DNA of 64,000 bases from Paucidesulfovibrio gracilis DSM 16080 (GCF_900167125.1 NZ_FUYC01000001.1:186001-250000), one strand, 5' to 3'. Shown: positions 33,969-45,973, counted from the stretch's first letter. Notes: generated by a model from the letters alone, not told the origin. Numbers and translations are program-made.

Positions 33969-35411
33969 ATGAGCCGATCCGATTCCAAGCCCTCCACTCG
34001 CCGCGATACCATTGCGGCCATTGCCACCCCGCCTGGGACCGGAGGCGTGGCCGTGCTCCGCGTGAGCGGACCTGAAGCCCGTTCGCTGGGTTTGCAAATT
34101 TTCCATTCAACCCAGGCAGATTTTCAGGATTTCACCCCGCGCATGCTTCATTTCGGAACAATCTGCACGCCAGCGGGAAACGTGCTGGATGAAGTGCTGA
34201 CCGCGTATATGCCCGGTCCCCACTCCTACACGGGCGAAGACGTTCTGGAAATTCACTGTCATGGTGGAGATGCCGCTCCCTCCGCGGTTCTGGACCTGCT
34301 CCTGCAACATGGTGCCAGGCTTGCGGACCGGGGGGAATTTACGCTTCGGGCCTTTTTGGCCGGCCGCATGGATCTGACACAGGCCGAGGCTGTCGCGGAA
34401 CTCATTGCCGCCCCCGGACGTGCCGCCCTGCATCTGGCTCAGACAAAATTGGCCGGGGGGCTTGGAACCCGTGTGGACGCCCTGCGCGAACGACTCGAGC
34501 ACCTGCGCGCCCAGCTCTGCCTGGCCGTGGACTTTCCCGAGGAAGATGTGGAATGCCTGCCCCCGGAAGACTTGATCCGTGAAGTGCAGCACATCCGCAA
34601 CCGGGTGGATGAATTGCTGGCGGGCATGGAACGCGCCAGAGCCTGGCGTGAAGGTGTCATGGTGGTGCTCGCCGGACGAGTGAACGCAGGTAAATCCAGT
34701 CTGCTCAACGCCCTGCTCGGCCGGGAGCGGGCCATTGTCACGGAGCGGCCCGGCACCACCAGGGACTACATCGAAGAACATCTTCTGCTGGACGGTCTGC
34801 GGGTGCGCATCGTGGACACGGCGGGATTACGCGATCCATCTTCCGACACGTCCGATGCTGCGGCTGCAACCATTCCCGTGGACGAAGTGGAGGCCGCGGG
34901 CATGGAGATCAGCCGCGAACTGGCCTCCCGCGCCGAATTGGTGCTGTTCGTGGTGGATGGATCCCGTCCGCTGGAACCGGAGGAACAACGCATCGCCCGT
35001 GACCTTGCTCCGGGGCGAACCCTTGCCGTGCTCAACAAGGCCGACCAACCCGCGGCCCAGCCGGATCCGGCCGCCACCCTGGAGCAACTTGACCTGGAAA
35101 CGATCCGCGTTTCCGCCCGTACCGGCACCGGAATACAGGAACTGGCCGACCGCATTCGCGCCCGTTGCCTGCGCGACACCGGAGAGCCGGACCCTGACGC
35201 CGCTGTTCCCAATGCCCGGCAAGCCGCGCTGCTGCGTCAGGCGAACCAGGAACTCAAAGCACTGGCTCAGGACGCAGTGCAGGGGGTTCCGTATGATTTG
35301 ATGGGCGTCCGTCTGGAAGGAGCCTGCGAAGCCATGGAGGCTTTGACTGGCCGTATTGCCCCGCAGGACGTCCTGCATTCCATTTTCGACAACTTCTGCA
35401 TCGGAAAGTAA
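33969..35411 (+). CDS. mnmE: tRNA uridine-5-carboxymethylaminomethyl GTPase MnmE
   Basis: The protein is 480 residues: an N-terminal folate-binding domain ([20 protein letters not shown]), a helical domain, an inserted Ras-like G domain ([30 protein letters not shown]) and the C-terminal catalytic FCIGK. With MnmG it modifies U34 of tRNAs. ATG 33969 follows GAGGTG; the open frame upstream to 33846 is not conserved. It is the last core gene of the rpmH block. Confidence 0.96.
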   Translation: MSRSDSKPSTRRDTIAAIATPPGTGGVAVLRVSGPEARSLGLQIFHSTQADFQDFTPRMLHFGTICTPAGNVLDEVLTAYMPGPHSYTGEDVLEIHCHGGDAAPSAVLDLLLQHGARLADRGEFTLRAFLAGRMDLTQAEAVAELIAAPGRAALHLAQTKLAGGLGTRVDALRERLEHLRAQLCLAVDFPEEDVECLPPEDLIREVQHIRNRVDELLAGMERARAWREGVMVVLAGRVNAGKSSLLNALLGRERAIVTERPGTTRDYIEEHLLLDGLRVRIVDTAGLRDPSSDTSDAAAATIPVDEVEAAGMEISRELASRAELVLFVVDGSRPLEPEEQRIARDLAPGRTLAVLNKADQPAAQPDPAATLEQLDLETIRVSARTGTGIQELADRIRARCLRDTGEPDPDAAVPNARQAALLRQANQELKALAQDAVQGVPYDLMGVRLEGACEAMEALTGRIAPQDVLHSIFDNFCIGK

Positions 35412-35422
35412 CCGGAGCCGCC

Positions 35423-35695
35423 ATGTCTCAAGAACCAACCCCCATTGATGTCCGGCATGTGGTCTGCAATCTCACCCCCACCATCCTGGCCCACCTGGAT
35501 CAAGCCGACAAGGAACCAGGAACCCGGGTGATTTTTCAAATCCGCCAAGGAATTCAATTGGAGATGGGCAGTGCCTTTGGCACGTTGGAAGGCTGGACAC
35601 TGGAAATGGCATCCCAGATCGGCCACGATGTGCTTTGCTTCACACGCCAAAAGGCCCGCCGGGATGTGCCGGACCTGAATTTGCTGGATTACTGA
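35423..35695 (+). CDS. Small protein with distant TusA-like pattern
   Basis: The protein is 90 residues, 11 bases after mnmE and behind GGAG. The sequence IDVRHVVCNLTPTILAHLDQ ... PGTRVIFQIRQG has the beta-alpha-beta order and Cys position of TusA/SirA sulfur-carrier proteins, but the CPxP motif is degenerate (CNLTP), so it may be unrelated. It overlaps the convergent DUF2064 gene by seven bases at the stops. The function is unknown. Confidence 0.6.
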   Translation: MSQEPTPIDVRHVVCNLTPTILAHLDQADKEPGTRVIFQIRQGIQLEMGSAFGTLEGWTLEMASQIGHDVLCFTRQKARRDVPDLNLLDY

Positions 35696-36366
35696 GCCGC
35701 CTGCGCCCCCAAAACCCGATCCGTTTCCATGCGGGTGCGGGTTCCGGGCCGGATGCCGCCGGATCGCGCCAGGGAGCGCCAGCCTGCCAGGGTGTTCACT
35801 TCCTGATACGTGGATGCCCTGAACGGCACCAGCTCCCGGCTCTCCAGGTAGTGCAGGGTTCGCTCGAACTCCTGGGCGGTCCTCCAGGGGATGCCGTGAA
35901 ACACGCCGGGGGAATACGCACTGGCTGCGAACCCGATCAGCCAATACCCCCCGCCTCGGGCAGGACCAAGGCAGGACGGATATTTTCTCAGGGAATCCAA
36001 AGCCTGCGCCACCGCTTCCGCGTGCATCTCCGGGACATCGGTATCAACGATGGCAACTCGCTCATAGCCGCGGCGAAAGGCCGATGTCACGGCATGGTTC
36101 CTCCGTTTTCCTTCATCGCCGCCTTCCTGAGGCCAATATTTTTGTTCTCGACCGAGCCAATGGCGCATTTCCCGTTCGCGCCGTTTTGGAGCAAAGCAAA
36201 GGATCAAGTCCGTTTCTGCAAGCGCCTGCACTGCGGCCAGAGCATCCTCGGCCATGGCCCGGGCCAGCCGGGCGGCTGGTTCCGCCCCGACGTCCGCCGC
36301 CAACCGCGTCTTAACCATGCCGGGTTCCGGGTATTCCACAAACAACAACACACATTGGCTGTTCAT
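35689..36366 (-). CDS. DUF2064/TIGR04282 glycosyltransferase-like protein
   Basis: The protein is 225 residues. LLFVEYPEPGMVKTRLAADV at the N-terminus, AIVDTDVPEM in the middle and ARGGGYWLIGF are the hallmarks of the DUF2064 family, a GT-A fold related to nucleotidyltransferases (the family includes enzymes proposed for arsenosugar synthesis). ATG 36366 follows AGGAGAA; the upstream frame to 36573 is not family-like. Its function here is unknown. Confidence 0.84.
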   Translation of the reverse strand: MNSQCVLLFVEYPEPGMVKTRLAADVGAEPAARLARAMAEDALAAVQALAETDLILCFAPKRREREMRHWLGREQKYWPQEGGDEGKRRNHAVTSAFRRGYERVAIVDTDVPEMHAEAVAQALDSLRKYPSCLGPARGGGYWLIGFAASAYSPGVFHGIPWRTAQEFERTLHYLESRELVPFRASTYQEVNTLAGWRSLARSGGIRPGTRTRMETDRVLGAQAAQ

Positions 36367-36527
36367 AATCGTTCTCCTGTCGCATTTTGCTGAGCGGAAC
36401 CGCTGCGCCCCCCGCACAAGGTGGCTTCTTTTCCTTCCACAGGGCTTGGTGTAGTACTCCCTTTGCAACATTCCGTAAATGCGATGAGAATATAATGAAC
36501 TGCGCCCCCACCTAACCAGGAGACACC

Positions 36528-36977
36528 ATGCGAGCGGACACGAGCAATGATATCGCCAAGGCAACAGCGGCACTGGACCGTGCTCAAATCATGCATCTGG
36601 CGTTGGTCGATGCGGACGGCGCTTTTTGCGTTCCCGTCAACTTCGCACGCCGGGGGAAAACCCTGTACGTGCATTCCGGTCTCCACGGACGCAAGGTTGC
36701 GGCAATGAAGGACAGCACCCATATCGGGTTCTCCGCCATAGCCCACATGGAGCCGCGACCGGGGAAAACCGCCTGCAAATGGGGGTTTCGATTTGAAAGC
36801 GTGCGAGGCAACGCGGTCTGCCGCATCGTGCACGACCTGCAAGAGCGGCAAACCGGCCTGGATGAGCTGGTACTGCGCTACAGCGGCTCGGTTTCGCCCA
36901 TGGATTCCAAAGCGTTGAAACGCACCCTTGTCTTTGCTCTGGAAATTCAGGAGGCCACAGTTCGAGGTAAGATGTAG
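36528..36977 (+). CDS. Pyridoxamine-5'-phosphate-oxidase-like flavin protein
   Basis: The 149-residue split-barrel protein resembles the NimA/PPOX family that binds FMN. The N-terminal helix is followed by AQIMHLALVDADGAFCVPVN, LYVHSGLHGRKVAAMK and WGFRFESVRGNAVCRIV. Members reduce nitroimidazoles or act in heme metabolism; the substrate is unknown. ATG 36528 follows AGGAG. It stands alone and is followed by a strong terminator shared with the chemoreceptor. Confidence 0.84.
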   Translation: MRADTSNDIAKATAALDRAQIMHLALVDADGAFCVPVNFARRGKTLYVHSGLHGRKVAAMKDSTHIGFSAIAHMEPRPGKTACKWGFRFESVRGNAVCRIVHDLQERQTGLDELVLRYSGSVSPMDSKALKRTLVFALEIQEATVRGKM

Positions 36978-36992
36978 GATGCCGCCCGGGGC

Positions 36993-37030
36993 AAAAAAAA
37001 GCGTCGGCCACAAACGGACCGACGCTTTCT
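36993..37030. terminator. Bidirectional terminator between PPOX gene and chemoreceptor
   Basis: The 10-bp stem AAAGCGTCGG/CCGACGCTTT has A/T-rich flanks in both directions (eight consecutive A residues on one side). Confidence 0.8.
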
Positions 37031-37050
37031 TGTTGATTGGTTGACCGGTG

Positions 37051-39138
37051 CTAGAAGCGCTCAAAGTCCTCGTCTTCGCCGTCACCGCCGCCAAGGTTGA
37101 GATCCACGCCGTTACCGCCGGAACCATTGCCGCCGCCGGAATCATCCGACTTCTGCGGACGGGACGCTGGCTTGGATGCCGTTTCCGAACTCCGGCCGCC
37201 ACCGCTTTCCAGCGGTTTGGGCTGGGACTGACGGACCACCATGCGCCGGGACTGATTGTCCTGGCCCACCCGGAAGAAGGACATGGTCTGCTGCAACATC
37301 TGCGACTGGCTCGAAAGCTCCTCGGAAGTTGAAGCCATTTCCTCGGCAGCCGAGGCATTGGACTGAATGACCTGATCAAGCTGCTGGATGGCGCGGTTGA
37401 TCTGCTCCACGCCCGCGTTCTGCTCGTTGCTGGCCGCCGTGATTTCCTGCACCAGCTCGGCGGTTTTCTGGATATCCGGAACCAGCTTGTTGAGCATCTG
37501 ACCGGCATTGTCCGCCACATCCACGGTGCTGGAAGACAGTTCGCTAATCTCACCGGCTGCCGCGCCGCTGCGCTCGGCCAGCTTGCGAACCTCGGCCGCA
37601 ACAACCGCAAAGCCCTTGCCGTGCTCCCCGGCGCGGGCGGCTTCAATGGCCGCGTTCAAGGCCAAGAGGTTGGTCTGCCGGGCAATCTCCTCAATGATGG
37701 AGATTTTTTCCGCAATGTTCTTCATGGCGTCCACGGCCTGATTCACAGCCTGTCCGCCCTCGGCCGCATCCTTGGCCGCCTGCTGGGCAATGGCCTCGGT
37801 CTGCCGGGCGTTATCCGCGTTCTGCTTGATGTTCGCGGTCATCTCTTCCATGGAGGAAGAAACTTCTTCAATGCTGGCGGCTTGTTCCGTAGCCCCCTGA
37901 GACAGGGTTTGGGCCGAGGCGGAAAGCTCCTCGCTCCCGGAGGCCACATTCTCCGTGGCAGATTGCACCTCGTGAACCACCTGACGCAGACGCGTGACCA
38001 TGTCGTTGAGGGAACGGGCCAACAGCCCCACCTCGTCGCTCTGGTCGATATTCAGGGTCTGCGTAAAGTCGCCCTGGGACATGCCTTCCGCAAACTTGAC
38101 TCCCAGGAACACAGGCTTGGTGATGGCGCGTGTGAGCACGATGGCCACGCTGACGCCAAGAATCAAGGCGATGACCAATCCCACAATCATGACGGTGGAG
38201 GCGAGGTTCAAGGCATCCACTGCCGCGACAGCGCGGGCGCGGGCTTCCACCATACCGGCATTGGCGGTTTCCTGTGAGGCATCCAGCACGCCTGAAGAAA
38301 CGTTTTCGCGTTCAAGGCCGATGTCCTGCAGCTCAAGCCAATTTTTCAAATATGCTTCCATGACTTTACGATAGGAATCAGCGGCCTCCCGCGTCGCGGC
38401 GATCTGCTTGAGATTCTCAGCACGTCGCGTAACGTTGCGAAGCTTATCGAAAAGGTCTTCCATCGCGTCGAAGTTCTGCAAGGCACTGCGCAACAGCTCC
38501 GGATCCCGCAGAGCCTGGGCCTTGAAGTTGCGCACCCGCGTATCGTTCCCCAGGTCGATGATATCGTTGACCCAGGTGATCTTGTCCAAACGCTCGGTAA
38601 TTCGGGCTGGGGGCAGTCCCTGGTTCAGCTCCCGAACCATGGCTTCGTTCTGCGTCTCAAGAAAGGCTGCACAGTTGCGGACATAGATCCCGGCCGCCTC
38701 ATCCATCTGGTCGCGGACATCCTGCATGATGCCGACCAGTTCGTCAGTTCGATCAGCCAGCGCCGCATACTGCTCCACCAGAGTGGAAGCCTTGCCCACC
38801 CCTTCACGAAGCTTGACCAAATCCGGATAATCTTCGGCGTGCTGTTTCGCTTCCGCCAGGGAACTCCGCACGGATTCAAGCTGCTCCTGGGCCTTGAGCC
38901 AATACGCCTTATCCATGCTCAACGCATACCCGCGCATCTCGTACATGGTCAGCAGCGAATTGCGCTCAATGGTGGCAGCCATGTCCACTTCCGGGACGTA
39001 TTCCTCAGCAAGCTCCTGAGACTGCCCTCCCACGCTGAGCATGTTATACGTTGCAATGCCCCCAAGGATCGCAGCGATGAGCATCAGCAGACCAAACCCT
39101 GCTCCCAGCTTAACGCCAAGCTTCATGTTCTTCAGCAT
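37051..39138 (-). CDS. Methyl-accepting chemotaxis protein
   Basis: The 695-residue chemoreceptor has TM1 at 8-31, a periplasmic ~260-residue helical sensor, TM2 near 310-332, HAMP, and a cytoplasmic signaling domain with the hairpin tip [42 protein letters not shown]. Methylation-helix glutamines and glutamates flank it. The C-terminus is a flexible Gly/Asn/Asp tail ending DEDFERF, which may be a tether for CheR/CheB. ATG 39138 follows GAGGG. The ligand is unknown. Confidence 0.95.
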   Translation of the reverse strand: MLKNMKLGVKLGAGFGLLMLIAAILGGIATYNMLSVGGQSQELAEEYVPEVDMAATIERNSLLTMYEMRGYALSMDKAYWLKAQEQLESVRSSLAEAKQHAEDYPDLVKLREGVGKASTLVEQYAALADRTDELVGIMQDVRDQMDEAAGIYVRNCAAFLETQNEAMVRELNQGLPPARITERLDKITWVNDIIDLGNDTRVRNFKAQALRDPELLRSALQNFDAMEDLFDKLRNVTRRAENLKQIAATREAADSYRKVMEAYLKNWLELQDIGLERENVSSGVLDASQETANAGMVEARARAVAAVDALNLASTVMIVGLVIALILGVSVAIVLTRAITKPVFLGVKFAEGMSQGDFTQTLNIDQSDEVGLLARSLNDMVTRLRQVVHEVQSATENVASGSEELSASAQTLSQGATEQAASIEEVSSSMEEMTANIKQNADNARQTEAIAQQAAKDAAEGGQAVNQAVDAMKNIAEKISIIEEIARQTNLLALNAAIEAARAGEHGKGFAVVAAEVRKLAERSGAAAGEISELSSSTVDVADNAGQMLNKLVPDIQKTAELVQEITAASNEQNAGVEQINRAIQQLDQVIQSNASAAEEMASTSEELSSQSQMLQQTMSFFRVGQDNQSRRMVVRQSQPKPLESGGGRSSETASKPASRPQKSDDSGGGNGSGGNGVDLNLGGGDGEDEDFERF

Positions 39139-39415
39139 CTGGGTGATCCCTCCATCTTCGTTCCCTCTCCCGGCGCCGATGAAATCTGACAGGGTGACCG
39201 GGATATTCGCCCCTGATTAGAATCTTCTATTTGATACACAGTTAAAACCATAATGACAAGATAGGTCGTGGAGTTTCCCTCTCTGCTGCGGTTTCGACGA
39301 AATCCACAGATTAGATTAGACCTTTCTCCTGAAAAATGGAACTTTTTTCCTGCTGTTGCATTACCTTTCCCGTTCACCACAAGGTGATGCCAAGACGTTA
39401 GCCGGAGGTATTTGA

Positions 39416-39997
39416 ATGATAATTTGTTGTTTCGGCGATTCCCTGACCCTCGGGGTGGGGGATTCGTCCGGCTTGGGCTGGCCCGGCCGACTGGCCCAAC
39501 GCCTAGGCGCAGACCTGACCAAGACCACACTCTACAACCTCGGGGTTCGCGCCGACACGAGCGTCCGCCTCGGGCAACGCTGGATGGCCGAGGCTCTGGC
39601 ACGCAGCAACAACGCAACGGATACGCGATTGGTGTTCTGCGTCGGCACGGCCGACGTGGCGCAGCACGTCCCTCCAAAAGACAGCACCCGGGCCTGCACG
39701 GACATTCTGCGCCGATCCGGTGAGGTGGGGAGCCATCTGCTGATCACTCCGCCCCCCATGGCGGACCCGGACAAAAACGCCCGCCTCGGCGCCCTGGCCG
39801 CTCAATTTCGTACCGTAACCGAAAGGCATGGAGCGGCCTGCTTTGACCTGTTTTCCGCACTCGTGGAAAACAGGACATACCGGCATGCCCTGGAGCGCGG
39901 TGACGGCGTGCATCCCGATGACCGGGGACATGAGCTGCTGGCTGCCACGCTTGCGTCGTGGCCGCCGCTTGCCGCGCTGTTTCTCGGTTCTTCCTGA
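39416..39997 (+). CDS. SGNH/GDSL-family hydrolase
   Basis: The protein is 193 residues. Block I CFGDSLTLGVG supplies the nucleophile Ser, block II NLGVRADTS an oxyanion Gly, and block V DGVHPDDRGH the catalytic Asp and His. Block III, normally GxND, reads GTAD, so the oxyanion Asn is absent. It has no signal peptide. It may be an esterase or acyl-transfer hydrolase. ATG 39416 follows GGAGG. It is convergent with the OlsF-like gene across a terminator. Confidence 0.85.
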   Translation: MIICCFGDSLTLGVGDSSGLGWPGRLAQRLGADLTKTTLYNLGVRADTSVRLGQRWMAEALARSNNATDTRLVFCVGTADVAQHVPPKDSTRACTDILRRSGEVGSHLLITPPPMADPDKNARLGALAAQFRTVTERHGAACFDLFSALVENRTYRHALERGDGVHPDDRGHELLAATLASWPPLAALFLGSS

Positions 39998-40008
39998 TTC
40001 AGCCAGAA

Positions 40009-40043
40009 GAAACGCCCCGGAGCCGTCAACCCCGGGGCGTTTC
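40009..40043. terminator. Terminator between SGNH hydrolase and OlsF-like gene
   Basis: The 10-bp stem AACGCCCCGG/CCGGGGCGTT has an 11-base loop and short T/A flanks; it serves two convergent genes. Confidence 0.75.
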
Positions 40044-40085
40044 CGCCATGTCTTCATGATGCCCGGAAAATCGGGCACCCACCCG

Positions 40086-41915
40086 TCATTTCGTCTCATC
40101 AGCCGGAAGTACGCCGTGGTATTCCAAAAAGGTCGCGGCCTTATCCGGTCCCATGAACCGATTGAGCATCCGCCGTTCGGTTTCCCGAAGATCGACCAGG
40201 ATCAGGCCATCCATGCAATCTCCGAAATCCGGGTCAATATTGAAGGAAAGAATCCGTCCTCCCAGCTTGAGATATTGCTTGAGCAATACCGGGATGGACT
40301 TGTCGGTTTCGATGTCCCCGACCACGACGCCGATGTCCTCAATGTCGTTGAATGCGGTTTCCGGCAAGGAGATATCCAGCCGTTTAACATACTTGAGCTT
40401 TGGTGGACGCTTGGGCCTGGCCAGATGTTCCAGATCCGGCACGGCGCGGTGCCGACGCAAAAAACGAACCATCAACTCCCGCGAAACCGGCGTATAATCG
40501 CTGGACACGCTCACGCATCCGAACAGGGTCTTGTAGCGGGGGTTGCGGGTGACGTATTCCGAAATCCCTTTCCAAAGCAGCAACAGGGATTGGTAACTGC
40601 GCTGGTATTCCGAACAAATGAAAGAACGGCCCATTTCCATGGCCGGTCCCATCCGCTCGAAGAGTTCAGGCCGCAGCTTGAACAGCGTGGAGGAGTACAG
40701 CCCCCGGATGCCCTGGCGCGCCAGCAGCTCGTCCGTGCGGCCGAAGCGATACGCCCCGGCAAGCCGCTCGTTCTCCTCATCCCAAAGCACGATATGCCGG
40801 TAGGTCATGTCGAAGCGGTCCGTGTCCAGTTCCCGGCCCGTGCCTTCCCCCACGGGGCGGAAGGTCTCCTCGCGCAACCGGCCAATCTCGTGCAGCAACC
40901 CGGGCATGCGGCTCACCCCGGTCTCAAAAACCAAAAATTCCCCGGAACGAAGCAAAATCCGCTCTTCATCCAACGACCGGATTTCGCGCATCAGATCGTC
41001 ATGCGGCCAGGGCGCGGCGATGGGCGTTTCCTCGAGCTGCCCGTCGCTTGCCTTGTCCTTTTTTCGATCAATGCGACGCAGGATGTGAGTGCGAAAGCGT
41101 AAATAATTAATGGCCTCTTCATCCGTGGCAAAGCTGCGGGTCTTGGCTGCGGAAATGGGCTTGCCGATGGTCACGTCCACGGCCTGATTGCCTTTCTTGA
41201 GATTCACCCGGGGCAACATCACGGTTCGCAGCCGGGGATGCACCAGTCCCAAGGCCTGGAACAACGGACCGTGCCGCCCTTTGAAAAACATGGGAACGAC
41301 CTGGGCGCCGGTCTTACGCACAATCCCCGCCACAATGGGACTCCACTGCGGATCACGCACCATGCGTTTGCGCAGACGGAGGGAGGCGACCTCCCCGGCC
41401 GGGAACGTGCCGATCATGTGTCCCTGCCGCAACAGGCGCAACGCGGCCTTGAGTCCGCCAATGTTCCGCTTGGCCGATTCACTCGTGCCGAAGGGATCCA
41501 CTTCCACAAGGTACGGACGCATCTCCGGAATCATTCCGAGCATGCTGTTGGCCATGACCATGGAATCCGGACGCACCATGCGCATGGTCTTCATTAAAAT
41601 CAGGCCGTCGATGATGCCGAACGGATGGTTGGCCACCACGAACACCGGTCCCTTGGCCGGAATATGCCGCAGGCTTTCCTCGTTGATGTTCACCTGCACA
41701 TTGAGCAGATCCAGAACCACATCCACGAAATCCTGACCGGCCTCCACTTGATTATGGACGCTTTCGTACAGACTGTTCAACTTCTTAAAGCACAAAAGGC
41801 GCGCCAGTGGGCGTTTCATGAGCGCAAAAAGCGCCTTGCGAAGCGGGTCGTCAAAGGGCTGTTCGAGCTTGAAAAGTCCGCTGGCATCTTCTGAATGCAG
41901 CTCCCGTGCGTGCAT
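40086..41915 (-). CDS. OlsF-like bifunctional acyltransferase (PlsC-type plus GNAT)
   Basis: The protein is 609 residues. Residues 1-310 form a PlsC-like acyltransferase with FVVANHPFGIIDG near residue 96 and the substrate-binding GTFPAGEVAS. Residues about 320-590 form an OlsB/GNAT-like domain (FRPVGEGTGRELDTDRFDMT; LAGAYRFGRTDELL) of the hemolysin/ornithine N-acyltransferase family. OlsF-type enzymes N-acylate then O-acylate ornithine to make ornithine lipid; the product here could be ornithine, lysine or another amino acid lipid. ATG 41915 has AGGAG six bases before; the upstream frame is not used. Confidence 0.82.
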   Translation of the reverse strand: MHARELHSEDASGLFKLEQPFDDPLRKALFALMKRPLARLLCFKKLNSLYESVHNQVEAGQDFVDVVLDLLNVQVNINEESLRHIPAKGPVFVVANHPFGIIDGLILMKTMRMVRPDSMVMANSMLGMIPEMRPYLVEVDPFGTSESAKRNIGGLKAALRLLRQGHMIGTFPAGEVASLRLRKRMVRDPQWSPIVAGIVRKTGAQVVPMFFKGRHGPLFQALGLVHPRLRTVMLPRVNLKKGNQAVDVTIGKPISAAKTRSFATDEEAINYLRFRTHILRRIDRKKDKASDGQLEETPIAAPWPHDDLMREIRSLDEERILLRSGEFLVFETGVSRMPGLLHEIGRLREETFRPVGEGTGRELDTDRFDMTYRHIVLWDEENERLAGAYRFGRTDELLARQGIRGLYSSTLFKLRPELFERMGPAMEMGRSFICSEYQRSYQSLLLLWKGISEYVTRNPRYKTLFGCVSVSSDYTPVSRELMVRFLRRHRAVPDLEHLARPKRPPKLKYVKRLDISLPETAFNDIEDIGVVVGDIETDKSIPVLLKQYLKLGGRILSFNIDPDFGDCMDGLILVDLRETERRMLNRFMGPDKAATFLEYHGVLPADETK

Positions 41916-42162
41916 GTCGGCTCCTTGTAACAAAAGCGATGGGTGCGGATGTGTAGCACAGGCGCAGCACCCAGTAAATCTCCACGAAACTGCGCTTCAC
42001 TGCCACAAAACCGCAAGGCTTTGCAATACCGAATCTTTCAGTCTGCTTTTCATTCCCGTTACAAAGCGGTCCCACGCCGGGAAGCCTTGAGGGGAAATCC
42101 TTTCTGGACATCTGCCCCCCGGGAACGTCATACTCGCAGCAGTTCTCATCAATGGAGAGATC

Positions 42163-43737
42163 ATGAAACGTACCAGCGGCATTCTTCTGCCCATCACCGC
42201 CCTGCCCGCCCGATTCGGCGTGGGGGATATCGGTCCCTCAGCGGAGCGCTTCGCCGGTTTTCTGGACCGCGCCGGTGTGCGGCAATGGCAAATCCTGCCC
42301 ATTGCCCCCACATCCTCCTTTGTGGGCGACTCGCCCTATGCCGGACACTCGGCCTTTGGCGGGGATCCCTTGCTGATCAGCCCGGAAAGGCTGCACGAGG
42401 AAGGACTGCTGACCACCTCGGAACTGGACCGCGCTGCCTGCCCCCCGGCCCGCCGCGTGGACTATCCCGAAGCACGCACCCGCAAGGCCGCGCTGTTGCG
42501 CCGGGCCTTTGACCGTGCCGAGCCATCCCTGACGCACGACACGGACTTTCACGCCTTTCTTACGGTCAATGCCCATTGGATCAACGACCTGGCCTTTTTC
42601 CTGGCCTGCAAGGAAGCGCACAACGGCGCGGCATGGTACGATTGGCCCACCCCCCTGCGCGACCGCCACGACAGCGCCCTGCGCGAACACGGCACCCGGC
42701 TGGCCCGGGAAATCCTGTTTCACAAATTCTGCCAGCACCGCTTTTTCAAGCAATGGGGACGGCTGCGCTCCCACATCAATGACCTCGGCATCGACCTGGT
42801 GGGCGACGTCCCCATCTATGTAACGCACGACAGCCCGGACGTTTGGTGCCACAGGCGGCTGTTCAAACTCGATCCCCAGGGCCACCGAACCGTGGTGGCG
42901 GGCGTCCCCCCGGACTATTTTTCCAAAACAGGCCAACGCTGGGGCAACCCGGTGTTTGACTGGCAGGCCAACAAGGAAACAGACTTCTCCTGGTGGTGCG
43001 CCCGGCTCCTGCATCATTTCGGCCTGCATTCCCAAATCCGGCTGGACCATTTCCGCGGCTTTGCCGCCTATTGGGAAATTCCGGCCAGTGAGCGCACCGC
43101 GTCCAACGGCCGCTGGATGCCGGGGCTGGGGCGCGACCTGCTCCACACACTGCAACGTCGCACCGGAGGGGACCAAGAACTCCCCATTCTGGCAGAGAAT
43201 CTCGGCATCATCACCCCGGATGTGGAAGCCCTGCGCCGGGAATTTCATCTGCCGGGAATGCATGTGCTGCAATTCGGCTTCGGTCCCGGGGCCGAACGCA
43301 CGCCCAACGCGCCCTTCCGACATGAACCGCTCGGCGCGGTCTACACCGGAACCCATGACAACAACACCACACGCGGCTGGTTCGAAACCGAACTGGATTC
43401 CAAGGCCAAGACGCGACTCGAACGATTCACGGGTCCGCTTCCCGACCCGGCCGGGGTTCCCCGGGCCTTGATTCGACTGGCCATGGCCAGCCCTGCAAGC
43501 CAGGCGTTTATTCCGGCACAGGATCTACTCGGCCTGGGAACGGACGGACGACTCAACATACCCGGCCGCTCCACCGGCAACTGGAGTTGGCGGCTGCTTC
43601 CTGGAGAGCTGCATCCCCTGGACTCCCCCGCCCTGGCCGATGAACTCGCCGAATTGAACGAATTTTACGGCCGCACCGGCGACGATCTGCTCTACGGCGA
43701 CTATGAGGAACACCTCCGAGCGCCGAGCCGCGGCTAG
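42163..43737 (+). CDS. malQ: 4-alpha-glucanotransferase (amylomaltase)
   Basis: The protein is 524 residues of GH77. It transfers maltooligosaccharides between glucans. Visible are the N-terminal RTSGILLPITALPARFGVGD, the catalytic nucleophile in RLDHFRGFAAYWEIP, the acid/base in PILAENLGIITPDV and the transition-state Asp in TGTHDNNTTRGW. ATG 42163 follows GGAGA. It is alone here, with pgm 9 kb away as a functional relative in glycogen or starch metabolism. Confidence 0.95.
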   Translation: MKRTSGILLPITALPARFGVGDIGPSAERFAGFLDRAGVRQWQILPIAPTSSFVGDSPYAGHSAFGGDPLLISPERLHEEGLLTTSELDRAACPPARRVDYPEARTRKAALLRRAFDRAEPSLTHDTDFHAFLTVNAHWINDLAFFLACKEAHNGAAWYDWPTPLRDRHDSALREHGTRLAREILFHKFCQHRFFKQWGRLRSHINDLGIDLVGDVPIYVTHDSPDVWCHRRLFKLDPQGHRTVVAGVPPDYFSKTGQRWGNPVFDWQANKETDFSWWCARLLHHFGLHSQIRLDHFRGFAAYWEIPASERTASNGRWMPGLGRDLLHTLQRRTGGDQELPILAENLGIITPDVEALRREFHLPGMHVLQFGFGPGAERTPNAPFRHEPLGAVYTGTHDNNTTRGWFETELDSKAKTRLERFTGPLPDPAGVPRALIRLAMASPASQAFIPAQDLLGLGTDGRLNIPGRSTGNWSWRLLPGELHPLDSPALADELAELNEFYGRTGDDLLYGDYEEHLRAPSRG

Positions 43738-43832
43738 GCACGGATTGTACCAAGCCCCTGCCGGATGGACCCGGAATTTTCGTCTTGCCTGACGAGCGGT
43801 TGCTTTCCGTAAAAAAAATCGCCTTCCCTCGC

Positions 43833-43860
43833 TTGACAGGGTAGGCTTCGTGTTTATTTG
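43833..43860 (+). promoter_or_regulatory. Likely promoter of groESL
   Basis: TTGACA (43833-43838), a 16-base spacer and TATTTG (43855-43860) lie 94 bases before the groES start. No CIRCE inverted repeat and no sigma-32 -10 (CCCCAT) is visible. Confidence 0.5.
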
Positions 43861-43953
43861 TCATGCAGCGCCGGGTCCGCGAGGATCGGCACGCCTTCAG
43901 TGCGTTCGGCGCAAGCAACACTACAAATCACATCTAGTTGGAGGAGTAATAGC

Positions 43954-44241
43954 ATGAAGCTGAAGCCCTTGAGCGACCGAGTGCTGGTGAAGCGCCTCGA
44001 GATGGAAGAAAAAACCGCAGGCGGCATCATCATTCCTGATTCTGCCAAGGAAAAGCCCATGCGCGGCGAGGTTGTCGCTGTCGGCCCCGGCAAGGCCGGT
44101 GACGACGGGAAAGTGGTCCCCATGACCGTCAAGGCCGGGGACGTGGTTCTTTTCGCCAAGTACGCTGGCACAGAAATCAAGCTGGATGGCGAAGAGCATC
44201 TGGTGATGCGCGAGGACGACATCCTCGCCGTCGTCGACTAA
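43954..44241 (+). CDS. groES: Co-chaperonin GroES
   Basis: The protein is 95 residues. [33 protein letters not shown] (mobile loop) and the end DDILAVVD are diagnostic. It caps GroEL and assists folding in the cytoplasm. ATG 43954 sits behind GGAGGAG. It is followed by groEL after 50 bases, and the longer upstream frame is not conserved. Confidence 0.97.
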   Translation: MKLKPLSDRVLVKRLEMEEKTAGGIIIPDSAKEKPMRGEVVAVGPGKAGDDGKVVPMTVKAGDVVLFAKYAGTEIKLDGEEHLVMREDDILAVVD

Positions 44242-44252
44242 GCAGACCGTAG

Positions 44253-45938
<1,686 letters not shown>

Positions 45939-45973
45939 GCCGGTCCATCACCCCAACGCCTCAATTGTGATTC

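Noticed and set aside
43741-43953. CIRCE element upstream of groES
   Set aside because: No TTAGCACTC-N9-GAGTGCTAA repeat is present.
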